Shown here: positions 55,649 to 64,000 of the stretch, piece after piece | Position numbering within the stretch: position 1 is the first letter of the stretch | Layout: every line of letters starts with the position of its first letter | NCBI GenBank assembly: GCA_016711605.1 | Contig: JADJSS010000007.1 | Location: forward strand, 310,001 to 374,000 | Direction: 5' to 3' | DNA from: Saprospirales bacterium | GTDB lineage: Bacteria; Bacteroidota; Bacteroidia; Chitinophagales; JADIYW01 | Length of the DNA stretch: 64,000 nt | Translations under genes and position numbers: made by a program | The notes under the pieces: model-generated | Database searches by the model: none | The model's input: only the letters and a program-made list of their open reading frames with translations | What the model was told of the DNA's origin: nothing

Positions 55649-56862
55649 TTATAATTTTATTATTTCAGCAAACTTTTGAGTTAACTGTTTTTCGCTGTTT
55701 TTTTCAGCATATTGTTTCCATTTTTCTACTGGAAAATCTTTAGTTATAATTTTATTTCTTAAAATTTCCAACTTTTCCAATTGTTCTTCTATATTTTCAG
55801 ACGCTGCAATTTCACCTAAATTATAGTTTGATACATTTTCGCCGACAAAATGTTGATTGCTTGCCAACACTAATTTATTAAAAACAGCTGCTTTTGTTAA
55901 TCTGTTGCTGGATGTAAAATGCTCTCGATACACCATGTAAACTATATCAAAGGTATTAAAAATTGCGTTGTAATCTTGTTCGTCTTTCAAATAATTGGTG
56001 TTCCATAGTACATTTTTAGGCAGATTTTGCTGAAACGACACAAAAAATTGTCTGTCAGCATCATCTTTACAATAATTTAGGAATGTATCATCATAATAAC
56101 CACAAAAAACAAAAAAGTATTTATCAGCATTTGCTTTCAATGCTAACTTGGCCATTTCAATACTACCTTTAAAAGTTTCTAAACCTATTAAACCAATTAT
56201 GATTCTGTTGTTGGCTTTTTCTTTTATTTCAATTGCCAATGCAGGATTTTCATTTGGTAAATTAGTATCGGTAATATCTGGAATGGCTACAACTTTTTTA
56301 TCAATTCTGAATTCCATACCTAAAGCAATTCCTTCGTCAGCAACAGCAACGCCAGTGCAATTTTTGCTGGTAAATAAATAATCGATATCGGAAATTTTTG
56401 TTTTTCTTTTCTCGATGTCTTTGTACATACGCATATAGCGTGTATGAATATAAAAACCAGACCATTTATATTTAAAAAAGAGACGTTGTATTATTGGATG
56501 AAAAAAACATGCTAAAAAGGTATCGATATTGTTTAAAAAGAAAAAATCAATTTTGATGTTGTGTTGAAATTCAATTTTTTTTAAGGTCTTATTGTAAATT
56601 ACCCAACGGCTTAATGATGTAAGAATATCATTTAAATAAGAGAAAAAAAAAGTAACGGATTTTAATTCGACGTCATATTCAATATAGATATTGTTTTTAT
56701 TTAAGTTTGCGTGATTTTTTCCATCCATGATTTTATAAGATGAACTTCTGGAATTATACAAACAACTTTATATCCTAATTCTGAAAGCGAAATTACAAAC
56801 TGCTGCATGTGATACAGTCGATGTCCTTTTGCTGAATTATCAATAATTGCAATGGTCTTCAT
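55649..56862 (-). CDS. Glycosyltransferase (GT4-like), N-terminal frameshift
   Basis: The apparent ORF ends the protein correctly but begins in the wrong frame. Upstream, from the ATG at 56860-56862, a frame reads MKTIAIIDNSAKGHRLYHMQ, a natural N-terminus, and ends in IKSWMEKITQT. One more A in the A6 run around 56721-56727 changes this to IKSWMEKNHANLNKNNIYIE and joins the two into 404 residues. The C-terminal half has RIIIGLIGLETFKGSIEMAK, FVFCGYYDDTF, and a VYREHFTSSNRLTKAAVFNK segment near the donor site. It lacks a clear EX7E, so it is a divergent GT-B enzyme. It starts two bases from the GT8 gene. Confidence 0.75.
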
Positions 56863-56864
56863 GT

Positions 56865-57612
56865 TTAGCGGTGCGATTTTGGCGCAAAAAACTTATTTAA
56901 AATATGCAAAAATGTATCTTTTTTTAAATAATCGAAATAGAGTTGTTTATATGGATGTTCGCAATAATGTGGATGCCATGCTTTATGCATGCCTGTATAA
57001 TGTACAATATTTGGTTGTATGTCTTTAATAGCCAAAGCTGCTTTTAGTGTAACATTCCATTTGTGGTCAAGCGTTAAACGTTGTTTATATAAAACAGCAT
57101 TGAATGCGTCTTGGTCCCAACTGAATAATTTTTCTTCGTTTGCTAAAATAAATTCTGATAGTTTTTCAATAAGATGTTCTTCTCTGAATTTCTGAAGATT
57201 CATTAACAACACGCCAGAATTAAAATAATTATAACCAAATGGAATATTTAATAGATGCACTGCGTTATCGTTTTCTTCGTCAGCAGCAGCTAATGCAACA
57301 CCTTGTATGTTTGTATTGTACAGTTCAAGAATATCTGCATTGAAAAATTCGATAATAATTTACAAAATCGGCGTGTGCAGAAATGCAAAAGTTATTTATT
57401 TTTTGTTCTATTTCTTTTGATAAAACGTGAAATGTATAATTACATTGATAGCGTTTCAGTGTTCTTTTTAACAGTTGTAGTTTATACGATTTCGAATTCG
57501 TTAAAACGTGGACATGAATCTGATTTTTTTTATTGTTTTCTAACAAAGAAGTCAACATCACACATGCAGGTATGATAAAATCTTTATTTATAGTGATAGC
57601 AATATGAATCAT
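56865..57612 (-). pseudogene. Family 8 glycosyltransferase with deleted DxD region
   Basis: A GT8 gene in two frames. The first part (57325-57612, from ATG 57612: IHIAITINKDFIIPACVMLT, then SAHADFVNYYRIF) shows the donor-domain start. The second part (56865 to about 57320) has FFNADILELYNTNIQG, NYFNSGVLLMNLQKFREEHL, WDQDAFNAVLYKQ and the C-terminal HYTGMHKAWH. About 20 residues that should carry the metal-binding D-x-D (YLDxD) are absent, and the total of about 249 codons is short for GT8. The junction sequence TATTATCGAATTTTT reads sensibly in both frames, suggesting deletion between two direct repeats. As read the enzyme cannot be active. Confidence 0.8.
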
Positions 57613-57614
57613 TT

Positions 57615-58454
57615 CTAATTTTTCGTGGTTGCCCAAATCCATTCCATGGTGCAAGGTCGCACTTCTGCAAATAATTCTTTTTTGGTATAAATATCTTGTT
57701 GTTCCGCTTCTTTATATTGATACAGTTTTGCTTTCAAATTATCATCTAAACTGGCAATGGTTTGTATGTTGTGTGTTGATTTAAATAAATCTGCAATTGT
57801 TGAAGAAATGGTTAAATCAATAAAATCATGTGTTTCTATCAAAACATCGGTGTTTTTTAATAATGGAACACTTTCAGCAGTAAACAAGTATTTTTCAAAT
57901 CCTTCGCAATCACAAATAATTACTGTTTTTTTAGTTGAATCTAACTTTTTAATATCATCTATCGTAAACGTTTCTTTGATTTGTATTTTATCTTGAACAC
58001 TATTCAACGTAGCCATTTCCAGGCATAATTTTCTGGCATTTGCATCTGTATCATACGCCAAAACAGTAGCGTTTGTTTGCATTGCCAAGCCAACCGCATA
58101 ATAACCTTCAGCGCAGCCAACGTCAATAATTACATCATAATTATTTTGGATGATTTGTTGAATAACATCCTTTAATTCTGCTTCATAGCTACCAATAATT
58201 TTTGGAAAAATAGTGCTGCAAACCGAATCAAACGATGGATATTTCATACCTTTAAAAAATCCATTTTTTACAACTGGATCGCCAACAATTGCGATTAATT
58301 TCGCATCGTTTTTATTTGATAAATCAATAGCTGTTTGTTCTTTTTTGATTACTTGAACATGATTATTTAAGTAAACAATTGGCATGTATAATTTGTATAA
58401 CCAATTCTGATTGGCTATTAATTTTGCTAAAAATCGTAAGGCACTTTTTATCAT
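57615..58454 (-). CDS. SAM-dependent methyltransferase (FkbM-like)
   Basis: A 279-residue methyltransferase-like protein. The SAM motif is YDVIIDVGCAEGYYAVGLAM near residue 105. The acidic loop is VLAYDTDANARKLC, and VIICDCEGFEKYLF near 177 corresponds to the FkbM motif. The N-terminal 80 residues are divergent, with a possible amphipathic helix (ALRFLAKLIANQNWLYKLY). ETHDFIDLTI near 210 resembles FkbM ends. It lies three bases from the GT8 start and one base from the Wzt gene, so it belongs to the export/modification part of the cluster. Its target is unknown. Confidence 0.78.
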   Translation of the reverse strand: MIKSALRFLAKLIANQNWLYKLYMPIVYLNNHVQVIKKEQTAIDLSNKNDAKLIAIVGDPVVKNGFFKGMKYPSFDSVCSTIFPKIIGSYEAELKDVIQQIIQNNYDVIIDVGCAEGYYAVGLAMQTNATVLAYDTDANARKLCLEMATLNSVQDKIQIKETFTIDDIKKLDSTKKTVIICDCEGFEKYLFTAESVPLLKNTDVLIETHDFIDLTISSTIADLFKSTHNIQTIASLDDNLKAKLYQYKEAEQQDIYTKKELFAEVRPCTMEWIWATTKN

Positions 58455-58455
58455 A

Positions 58456-59733
58456 TTAGTTATTTATCAGTTGCCATTTTGGATGCATGATTGTCATTCC
58501 TACAGATGGTTTATACAGCGCATTATTATCTTCTGTGTCTTTAGACAGCAACTCAATATTGGTAACACTTGGAACATATTCTAAAATGCCATAAAAACTG
58601 GCTGCACCTAAATTAATTTGGTACGAGCCCGATTTAATTGGCAACGGTAATTCACAACGAATTGTATATTGCTTGTTTGGTAACACTTCTATTTTTGGAT
58701 AATTTTCAGTAGAACGACAATCAATTAAAATATTACCTAACGAATCGGAAATAGAAAAAGCAATAACACAATCTTCAATTTGGCGTTTTGATTCAAAAGT
58801 AATCGTCAATTCAATAGTATCTACTTCGAAATATTCTTCGTTGTTGTTTAAATTCCTGAGTTGTAATTTGGTGATTTGAAAATAATCTGCGCGCGGACCA
58901 ACTCTTGGAATTGCAGATACATTTACCAAATTATTAGTGTTTCCGGAAAGTGTGTATTTTGAAATTGCTGTGCTGATATCTCCAGCAAAAGTTAGGTGGC
59001 CATTTTCGAGTAACATGCCTTTTTTACACAAACCTTGCACTTGCGATAAATTATGACTCACAAACAACACTGTTTTTCCTTGATTGGAAGCTGCGTCATT
59101 CATTTTTCCAAGGCATTTGCGTTGAAAACTGGCATCGCCAACGGCTAATACTTCATCTAAAATCAAAATATCTGTATCTAAATGCGCTGCAACGGCAAAC
59201 GCCAAACGAACGTACATTCCAGAAGAATAGCGTTTCACTGGTGTGTCGATATATTTTTCAACGCCAGCAAAATCAATAATTTCATCAATTTTTGAAGAAA
59301 TTTCTTTTTTCTTCATACCTAAAATAGCGCCATTCAAATACACATTTTCTCTACCAGTCAGTTCGCCGTGAAAACCAGTTCCAACTTCTAAAAGCGAAGC
59401 CATTTTTCCTTTGTACTTAATTTCGCCAATAGTTGGCGATGTTACTTTGGATAACAATTTTAATAATGTTGATTTTCCAGCACCATTTTTACCAATCACG
59501 CCCCAAACTTCGCCTCTATTAATCTCAAAATTAATATCACGAAGTGCCCAAACATAATCGCTGCTGCCTTTTTGCGTTCGGTCATTCGTTTCACCAATTT
59601 TTAGATATGGATCTTCCTTGCCACGCAATCGCGACCACCAACGGTTTAAATCGTGGCTTAATGAGCCAGTGCCAATTTCGCCTAAACGATATTGTTTACT
59701 TACGTTTTCTACTTTTATGATGGTGTCTGACAT
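58456..59733 (-). CDS. wzt: ABC transporter ATPase for surface polysaccharide export (Wzt-like)
   Basis: A 425-residue ATPase. Walker A GKNGAGKST is at residues 81-89, the signature RYSSGMYVRLAFAVA near 168, and Walker B ILILDEVLAVGD near 190. The first 60 residues lead into the nucleotide domain, as in TagH/Wzt. From about residue 260 an extra beta-sandwich domain follows, the type that binds the capped end of O-antigen in Wzt proteins. The presence of this C-terminal domain implies that the exported glycan carries a recognised non-reducing-end cap, such as a methyl group. It pairs with the permease gene three bases upstream. Confidence 0.92.
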   Translation of the reverse strand: MSDTIIKVENVSKQYRLGEIGTGSLSHDLNRWWSRLRGKEDPYLKIGETNDRTQKGSSDYVWALRDINFEINRGEVWGVIGKNGAGKSTLLKLLSKVTSPTIGEIKYKGKMASLLEVGTGFHGELTGRENVYLNGAILGMKKKEISSKIDEIIDFAGVEKYIDTPVKRYSSGMYVRLAFAVAAHLDTDILILDEVLAVGDASFQRKCLGKMNDAASNQGKTVLFVSHNLSQVQGLCKKGMLLENGHLTFAGDISTAISKYTLSGNTNNLVNVSAIPRVGPRADYFQITKLQLRNLNNNEEYFEVDTIELTITFESKRQIEDCVIAFSISDSLGNILIDCRSTENYPKIEVLPNKQYTIRCELPLPIKSGSYQINLGAASFYGILEYVPSVTNIELLSKDTEDNNALYKPSVGMTIMHPKWQLINN

Positions 59734-59736
59734 GTT

Positions 59737-60591
59737 TTAAACGGTATCTGTAAACGTTTTTTCTGTTTTATTAAAGATATAAAATCCAACCAATAATAAT
59801 AGCAATGTAATGAGGATGCTATATAAAATGTGCATCCAATTAAAAACACCTTTATCAACGCCTAAAAAGGCAACACGAAAAGTTTCCATTACAGTAGTCA
59901 TTGGATTAGCTAGAATAAATGGTTCTAGACGGCTACCACTTACTTTGCTTAAAGGATAAATTACTGGTGTTGCATACATTAATAATTGTACGCCAAATTG
60001 AACCAAAAAAGTTAAATCTCGATATTTAGTGGTTAATGATGTAATAATCATGCCTAATCCAAGACCTAATCCAGCCATAATAAAAATTAAAACCGGTACT
60101 AATAAAATATAAATACTTGGTTGCAACGGAGCTTTTTCTATAAATACAAAATAAGCTAATGCAACAATAAATAAACTAAACTGAATTGCAAATTTTAACA
60201 AGTTGGAAACTATAATAGAAAGAGGTAAAATTAAGCGTGGAAAATATACTTTACCAAAAATGTAAGCATTGTCTTTAAAAGTAGAAGATGTTTTATTTAA
60301 ACATTCTGAAAAATAATTCCAAGCAGCAATACCTGATAAATAAAACAAAACAGGACTAACAGGTGTTTGAATATTGGCAACTCGATTAAAAATGACGACA
60401 TACATTAACATCGTTAAAATTGGCTGAATAAAAAACCAAAGTGGTCCTAAAACTGTTTGTTTATAATTGGTAACAATGTCTCGTTTTACAAACATCCATA
60501 ATAAATCACGATAATGCCAAACTTCTTTGATAGAAGACAGCGAAAAAGTAGATTTGCTTTTAATGACGTTTGACCAGTTATCTTGTTGCAT
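59737..60591 (-). CDS. wzm: ABC-2 type permease for surface polysaccharide export (Wzm-like)
   Basis: A 284-residue integral membrane protein with six predicted helices, starting after a 40-residue cytoplasmic N-terminus. Family features are LLWMFVKRDIVTNYKQTVLG, PLWFFIQPILTMLMYVVIF and FVSELLKFAIQF-like segments. The ABC2_membrane signature in the fourth and fifth helices (GLGLGMIITSLTTKYRDLTF) and the MYATPVIYPLSKV loop are also present. It forms the channel that flips polyprenyl-linked glycan with the Wzt ATPase. It is the first gene of this minus-strand operon; a plus-strand methyltransferase diverges from it 86 bases away. Confidence 0.92.
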   Translation of the reverse strand: MQQDNWSNVIKSKSTFSLSSIKEVWHYRDLLWMFVKRDIVTNYKQTVLGPLWFFIQPILTMLMYVVIFNRVANIQTPVSPVLFYLSGIAAWNYFSECLNKTSSTFKDNAYIFGKVYFPRLILPLSIIVSNLLKFAIQFSLFIVALAYFVFIEKAPLQPSIYILLVPVLIFIMAGLGLGLGMIITSLTTKYRDLTFLVQFGVQLLMYATPVIYPLSKVSGSRLEPFILANPMTTVMETFRVAFLGVDKGVFNWMHILYSILITLLLLLVGFYIFNKTEKTFTDTV

Positions 60592-60647
60592 AGAAAGTGC
60601 AAATATAGCTATTGATTAATAAAGATGTATTTTTCAGAATATTTCTC

Positions 60648-60655
60648 TACTTTTG
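60648..60655 (+). promoter_or_regulatory. Candidate -7 promoter box
   Basis: TACTTTTG matches TAnnTTTG and lies 23 bases before the ATG at 60678. It is in the divergent gap between the permease and the methyltransferase genes. No good -33 partner is visible. Confidence 0.4.
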
Positions 60656-60677
60656 AGCGTATTTTATCTCCAAAAGT

Positions 60678-61349
60678 ATGTTTAAAGGTATAAAAAATCG
60701 AATTTTCAACTTTTTTTTAAATAAAGATGAAAAAAAATCGACAGATATTCAAGTTGGTGATGTTTTTAAGGACATCTATCAAAATAACGCTTGGCATGAC
60801 GACGAAAGCGTGTCGGGAACAGGTAGTAACTTAAAACAAACACAAGAGATAATTAATCAATTGCCCAATATTTTCAAACAACATGCTATTCATTCTATTT
60901 TAGATTTGCCTTGTGGTGATTATAATTGGATGAAACATGTTGATTTGAAGGATATAAATTATATAGGTGGAGATATTGTACCCGAAATCATTAATAAAAA
61001 CAATCAACAATATGCAAGCTCTTCAGTTAGTTTTGTAGAATTGAATCTCATTACCGATAAACTTCCTGATGTAGATCTTGTTTTTTGCCGTGATTGCCTG
61101 GTGCATCTTAGTATAGCTCAAATTAAGGATGCATTACAGAATATCAGAAAAAGCAATGCCAAATATTTACTCACAACTTCATTTACCAACACAAAATTAA
61201 ACAGAGATATTGTTACAGGTGATTGGCGTCCCATAAATTTAGAAATAGCGCCTTTTAATTTAAAACCCATTTATACTTTGGTTGAAAATGCACAGAAATT
61301 TGACGGTATGTATAAGGATAAATCTTTAATACTTTTAGAATTAAAATAA
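60678..61349 (+). CDS. Class I SAM-dependent methyltransferase
   Basis: A 223-residue protein. The SAM-binding segment is SILDLPCGDYNWMKHVDLK near residue 77, then YIGGDIVPEIINKN. DLVFCRDCLVHLSIAQIKDA near 137 is the motif IV/post-III region of the Methyltransf_25/31-like class. The C-terminus has LEIAPFNLKPIYTLVENAQK. Enzymes of this sort occur in glycan clusters, methylating sugars or the carrier, though the DLPCGDYNWM form is also common elsewhere. It runs against its neighbours, downstream of its own promoter box, and faces the acyltransferase gene tail to tail. Confidence 0.75.
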   Translation: MFKGIKNRIFNFFLNKDEKKSTDIQVGDVFKDIYQNNAWHDDESVSGTGSNLKQTQEIINQLPNIFKQHAIHSILDLPCGDYNWMKHVDLKDINYIGGDIVPEIINKNNQQYASSSVSFVELNLITDKLPDVDLVFCRDCLVHLSIAQIKDALQNIRKSNAKYLLTTSFTNTKLNRDIVTGDWRPINLEIAPFNLKPIYTLVENAQKFDGMYKDKSLILLELK

Positions 61350-61351
61350 CT

Positions 61352-61371
61352 ACCAAAATAAAATTTTTGGT
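61352..61371. terminator. Short bidirectional terminator
   Basis: ACCAAAA and TTTTGGT pair seven bases around an AT-only loop, between convergent methyltransferase and acyltransferase genes. The A/T-rich arms supply a T run in each direction. Confidence 0.5.
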
Positions 61372-61378
61372 TTATTAG

Positions 61379-62401
61379 CTAAAATATTTTTATAATAAAG
61401 AATTTTCTTTTCAAAAAAGTGTAACTAATTATAGAAACTATGTAATAAATGGTAAACATAGAACTAGAATAAAGGAAAGCAACAAAAGAACTATATCCTA
61501 AGGTAGAAGTAAAAATTTTTAATAATATAGGTCCAAATAGAATTCCAATTGGCCAACTGTATAAATACAATCCGTATGAAATTTTACCCGTAAATAATAA
61601 AAATCTATTAGATAGTATTTTAACTATTATATTGCCAATGCTATTATTTGTAAAACTTACAAATAGTATTGCACCAAAATATAAATCATATAAAGTATAA
61701 CCAATCCTAACATTAAAATTAGAGTTTGCTGAAATTATATCTGGGTATATTAAAACACAAGCAGTAAAACAGACTATATATAATAACAATAAATTTGTTA
61801 AGTATTTAATAAACGTTTTGTTTTGAATTAAATTAGAGCGAAACAATATTGCAATAATTGACCCAATTGCAAGTCCGTCAATTCTTGTGAAGGTATTATA
61901 AAATGCAAATTGCGACAAAGGGTATAAGTTTTTTAATGTTATTGCAAATAGAATAATTAATAAACAGAAAAAGAATAACTTATTTCTATTTATTGTAAAA
62001 ATTACTAACGGCCAAAAAATATAGAATTGTTCTTCAACACATAGAGACCAAAGATGTAGGATTGAAACGTTTTTAGGAAGGTACCATAAAGAATATATCC
62101 AATTTTCAGTATATGATAAAAGGTACCATTTTAAATTGGCAATGCTATTGTAATCGTGTAGAAATTTAAATTTGCATATTGGATATACGACTAATAAAAA
62201 AAAACAAAACAAATAATATAATGGAAAAATTCTTAGTATTCTTTTTATATAAAAATTCTTAAAATAGTTTTGTTTGTATTTAGAATCCAATAATATACCA
62301 GTTATTAAAAACCCAGACAATACAAAGAATAAATCAACACCAACCCATCCTATATGTGCAAAATAAAACCCATCTAAATTATGACCCATTAAAATAAACA
62401 A
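61379..62401 (-). CDS. Acyltransferase 3 family membrane protein (OafA-like)
   Basis: An integral membrane O-acyltransferase with about ten helices, which would acetylate sugars of the surface glycan. Family features are GWVGVDLFFVLSGFLITGILLDSK, RILRIFPLYYLF, HLWSLCVEEQFYIFWPL and FALFTGKISYGLYLYSW-like segments. The coordinates begin at TTG 62401, but the frame stays open upstream and reads HIPHLDGLRGLAVLF, the conserved N-terminus with the catalytic His-Xn-DGLRG, back to a TAA ending at 62474. No ATG, GTG or TTG occurs in that extension, so the true start, near 62460, is unresolved: either an ATT/ATC start or a base error. Confidence 0.85.
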   Translation of the reverse strand: MFILMGHNLDGFYFAHIGWVGVDLFFVLSGFLITGILLDSKYKQNYFKNFYIKRILRIFPLYYLFCFFLLVVYPICKFKFLHDYNSIANLKWYLLSYTENWIYSLWYLPKNVSILHLWSLCVEEQFYIFWPLVIFTINRNKLFFFCLLIILFAITLKNLYPLSQFAFYNTFTRIDGLAIGSIIAILFRSNLIQNKTFIKYLTNLLLLYIVCFTACVLIYPDIISANSNFNVRIGYTLYDLYFGAILFVSFTNNSIGNIIVKILSNRFLLFTGKISYGLYLYSWPIGILFGPILLKIFTSTLGYSSFVAFLYSSSMFTIYYIVSIISYTFLKRKFFIIKIF

Positions 62402-62514
62402 TACAGCAAGTCCTCTGAGACCGTCAAGATGAGGAATATGCTTTTGAATTTGATAGTTGATAATTAATGCTATTTAATTGTTAAAATTTTATATAATCAA
62501 ATCGTATTGTAAAA

Positions 62515-63714
62515 TTATTTATAAAAAAAATTATTATACACATTATTATACTCTTGTATCATGTTGGTTAAAGTAAATTTATTTTTTACAGTCTTTGCTG
62601 CAAAACTACCAATTGAATGAATAAAATTAATATTATGCAAGGTAGTATTTAATTGTTTAATTAATGTTTCTTTAGAGTTAAATAAAAAACCAGTTTCATC
62701 TTGTTGTATTATTTCAGGAATACCACCAACAGCAGAGGCAAATACACATACACCACAAGCCATTGCTTCTAACGGAACCAAACCAAACGATTCGGCATTA
62801 GATGGAAAAATTAATACATCAACAGATCTAAACAAATCAGCCAATTTCTTTCGGTCGCCGATATAAGGCAATGTGGTTGTTTTGACGCCATCAATAAAAA
62901 TATTTTTTCCAACAACAATTAATTCAAATGGTATGGTTATTTTCGAAAGCACTTCTTCGAAAATTGATTCGCCTTTAAAAGGATTTTGTGCAGAAAAAAT
63001 TAATATTTTAACTAATTCGTTTTTATTGCGTTCAATAGTGTAAAAAACGGAATCATCGTATCCGTTATAAATCATTTTTTCTTTTATTTTATTGTCATAC
63101 ACATAAGAAGATAACAAACAGTTTTCGAGCCAATTGCTTACTGGAACAAAACATAAATTTTTATGAATAGAGTAATAGATTTTTTTCTTTAATTCTAAGA
63201 AATGTTGTCTTCGGTCTATGAGTGGACTTGAAATTGGTGGAATATGTTTATAAGGTGTTGCTCCAATACCTTTTTTATAATTTTCATTTTCAAAAACATG
63301 TGCTTCGCCACCAGTAATTGGCCACATATCATGCAGTGTCCAAACTATTTTTTTCTCTTTGGCTATTTGTATGAGTGCTTTTAAATCGAAATAACCACCA
63401 TGAATATTGTGTAAATGAATGATATCTGCTTGTTGATATGCAGTAGTTTTTTTAATTTTTGATACGTGCAATTAAATTCTTCTTCTATAAAAAAGCTTTT
63501 TTTAAACACTTTTTTATACCAAGTTTTCAAATAACTTTATTAAGAAATAAAAAAATAAATCAATTAAATTCTTCGGAAATGTTTGTATTTGTTCATCATT
63601 CTGGAAAGATTCTTTTACAAGCATACGATTTTCGCCATTACTTTTTAATAGACAATATGCAATGGTTTCAGCACCACCAGTCTGGTTAAACGTATTGATG
63701 TGCAAGATTTTCAT
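62515..63714 (-). CDS. Family 4 glycosyltransferase, middle segment out of frame
   Basis: Two ORFs in the same frame, 63514-63714 (MKILHINTFNQTGGAETIAY ... LIKLFENLV) and 62515-63471, are the two ends of one 399-residue GT-B enzyme. The 40 bases between them read WYKKVFKKSFFIEEEFN in the next frame, which fits between the two. One extra T near 63516 and one missing T near 63474 explain this. The donor domain contains ILIFSAQNPFKGESIFEEV, SNAESFGLVPLEAMACGVCV (EX7E) and GGIPEIIQQDETGFLF. Its ATG overlaps the stop of the upstream glycosyltransferase (TAATG). Confidence 0.82.
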
Positions 63715-64000
63715 TATAAACCAATTTTCTTTAAGTTTAATACTAAATCGGTTCTGAAATTATCGACAGAGTGATGAGAATTTATATATTGATATGCCCT
63801 TTTGCTTTTTGTAATGACCTCTTCTTCAGAAAATGAAAGTGCTTTTTTTACAGCTTTGTCAATTCCTTCCAAATTAATTTCTTCAATAATAATTCCGAAA
63901 TCTTGCACATCTAAGCTGCATTGTTTTGTTAAAATAGGAACTAGTCCACCATTACCAATAACAGTTAAAGCAGAAGCAGAGGTGCCTTCACTTGCAGATG
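63714..64000 (-). CDS. Glycosyltransferase, C-terminal part (runs off the window)
   Basis: An open minus-strand frame from the window edge to the stop at 63714, giving about 95 residues. SASEGTSASALTVIGNGGLV followed by PILT, and then DFGIIIEEINLEGIDKAVKKAL, matches the end of a GT4 donor domain, where the SEGxxSAxxE-like stretch contacts the nucleotide sugar. The Glu of the usual EX7E appears in SASEGTSASAL. The rest is outside the window. It is the upstream neighbour of the previous gene in the same operon, with a TAATG overlap. Confidence 0.75.
   Translation of the reverse strand, partial: SASEGTSASALTVIGNGGLVPILTKQCSLDVQDFGIIIEEINLEGIDKAVKKALSFSEEEVITKSKRAYQYINSHHSVDNFRTDLVLNLKKIGL

Noticed and set aside
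1..64000. CRISPR array, prophage, defence island, tRNA or rRNA genes
   Set aside because: No regularly spaced repeats, phage structural genes, restriction or nuclease systems, or cloverleaf-like sequences were recognised.

Overview
The window is a low-GC (about one third G+C by eye) segment of a Bacteroidota chromosome. Three secreted proteins carry or probably carry type IX secretion C-terminal domains, there is a DUF6089-uppS-bamA-ompH-ompH-murI gene run typical of the phylum, DUF5606 and DUF6089 proteins occur, and several genes have TAnnTTTG-type promoter boxes 17-25 nt before the start codon. A Chitinophagales- or Saprospirales-like gliding bacterium is plausible, but I cannot fix the family from sequence alone.

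Layout. 1-6.3 kb: a TPR lipoprotein-like end, a long-chain acyl-CoA ligase, leuA (interrupted), a GNAT acetyltransferase and a membrane glycosyltransferase. 6.4-13.1 kb: an envelope-biogenesis operon for undecaprenyl diphosphate synthesis, BamA, two Skp/OmpH chaperones and glutamate racemase. 13.1-21.4 kb: a GT28-like glycosyltransferase, a helical hypothetical protein, a broken giant secreted protein, a DUF885 lipoprotein and a poorly coding stretch. 21.4-25 kb: nadK, a second BamA/TamA-like surface antigen protein and asd. 25-30.4 kb: a large lamin-tail secreted protein and two unrelated L,D-transpeptidases facing each other. 30.6-37.9 kb: a GT2, a REP-associated transposase bracketed by its palindromes, an epimerase, small hypotheticals, a DUF1015 remnant, an SDR and uvrB. 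38-44.8 kb: a secreted esterase, DUF5606, an M3 peptidase, two thioredoxin-fold proteins and small hypotheticals. 44.8-64 kb: a surface polysaccharide (O-antigen/capsule type) cluster with at least nine glycosyltransferase genes, asnB, an NAD-dependent epimerase, four SAM methyltransferases, an acyltransferase and a Wzm/Wzt ABC exporter.

The strongest genome-wide signal is that many conserved genes (leuA, uvrB, an L,D-transpeptidase, several glycosyltransferases and others) are split by single-base gains or losses, mostly in short homopolymers. Adding or removing one base restores a normal-length family member each time. This looks more like residual sequencing/assembly error than biology, so I annotate the rebuilt genes and say where the break lies. 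The most interesting genuine features are the RAYT/REP unit at 31.5-32.3 kb and a GT8 gene that has lost its DxD region, apparently between direct repeats. I found no CRISPR array, rRNA, tRNA, prophage or clear new defence system.
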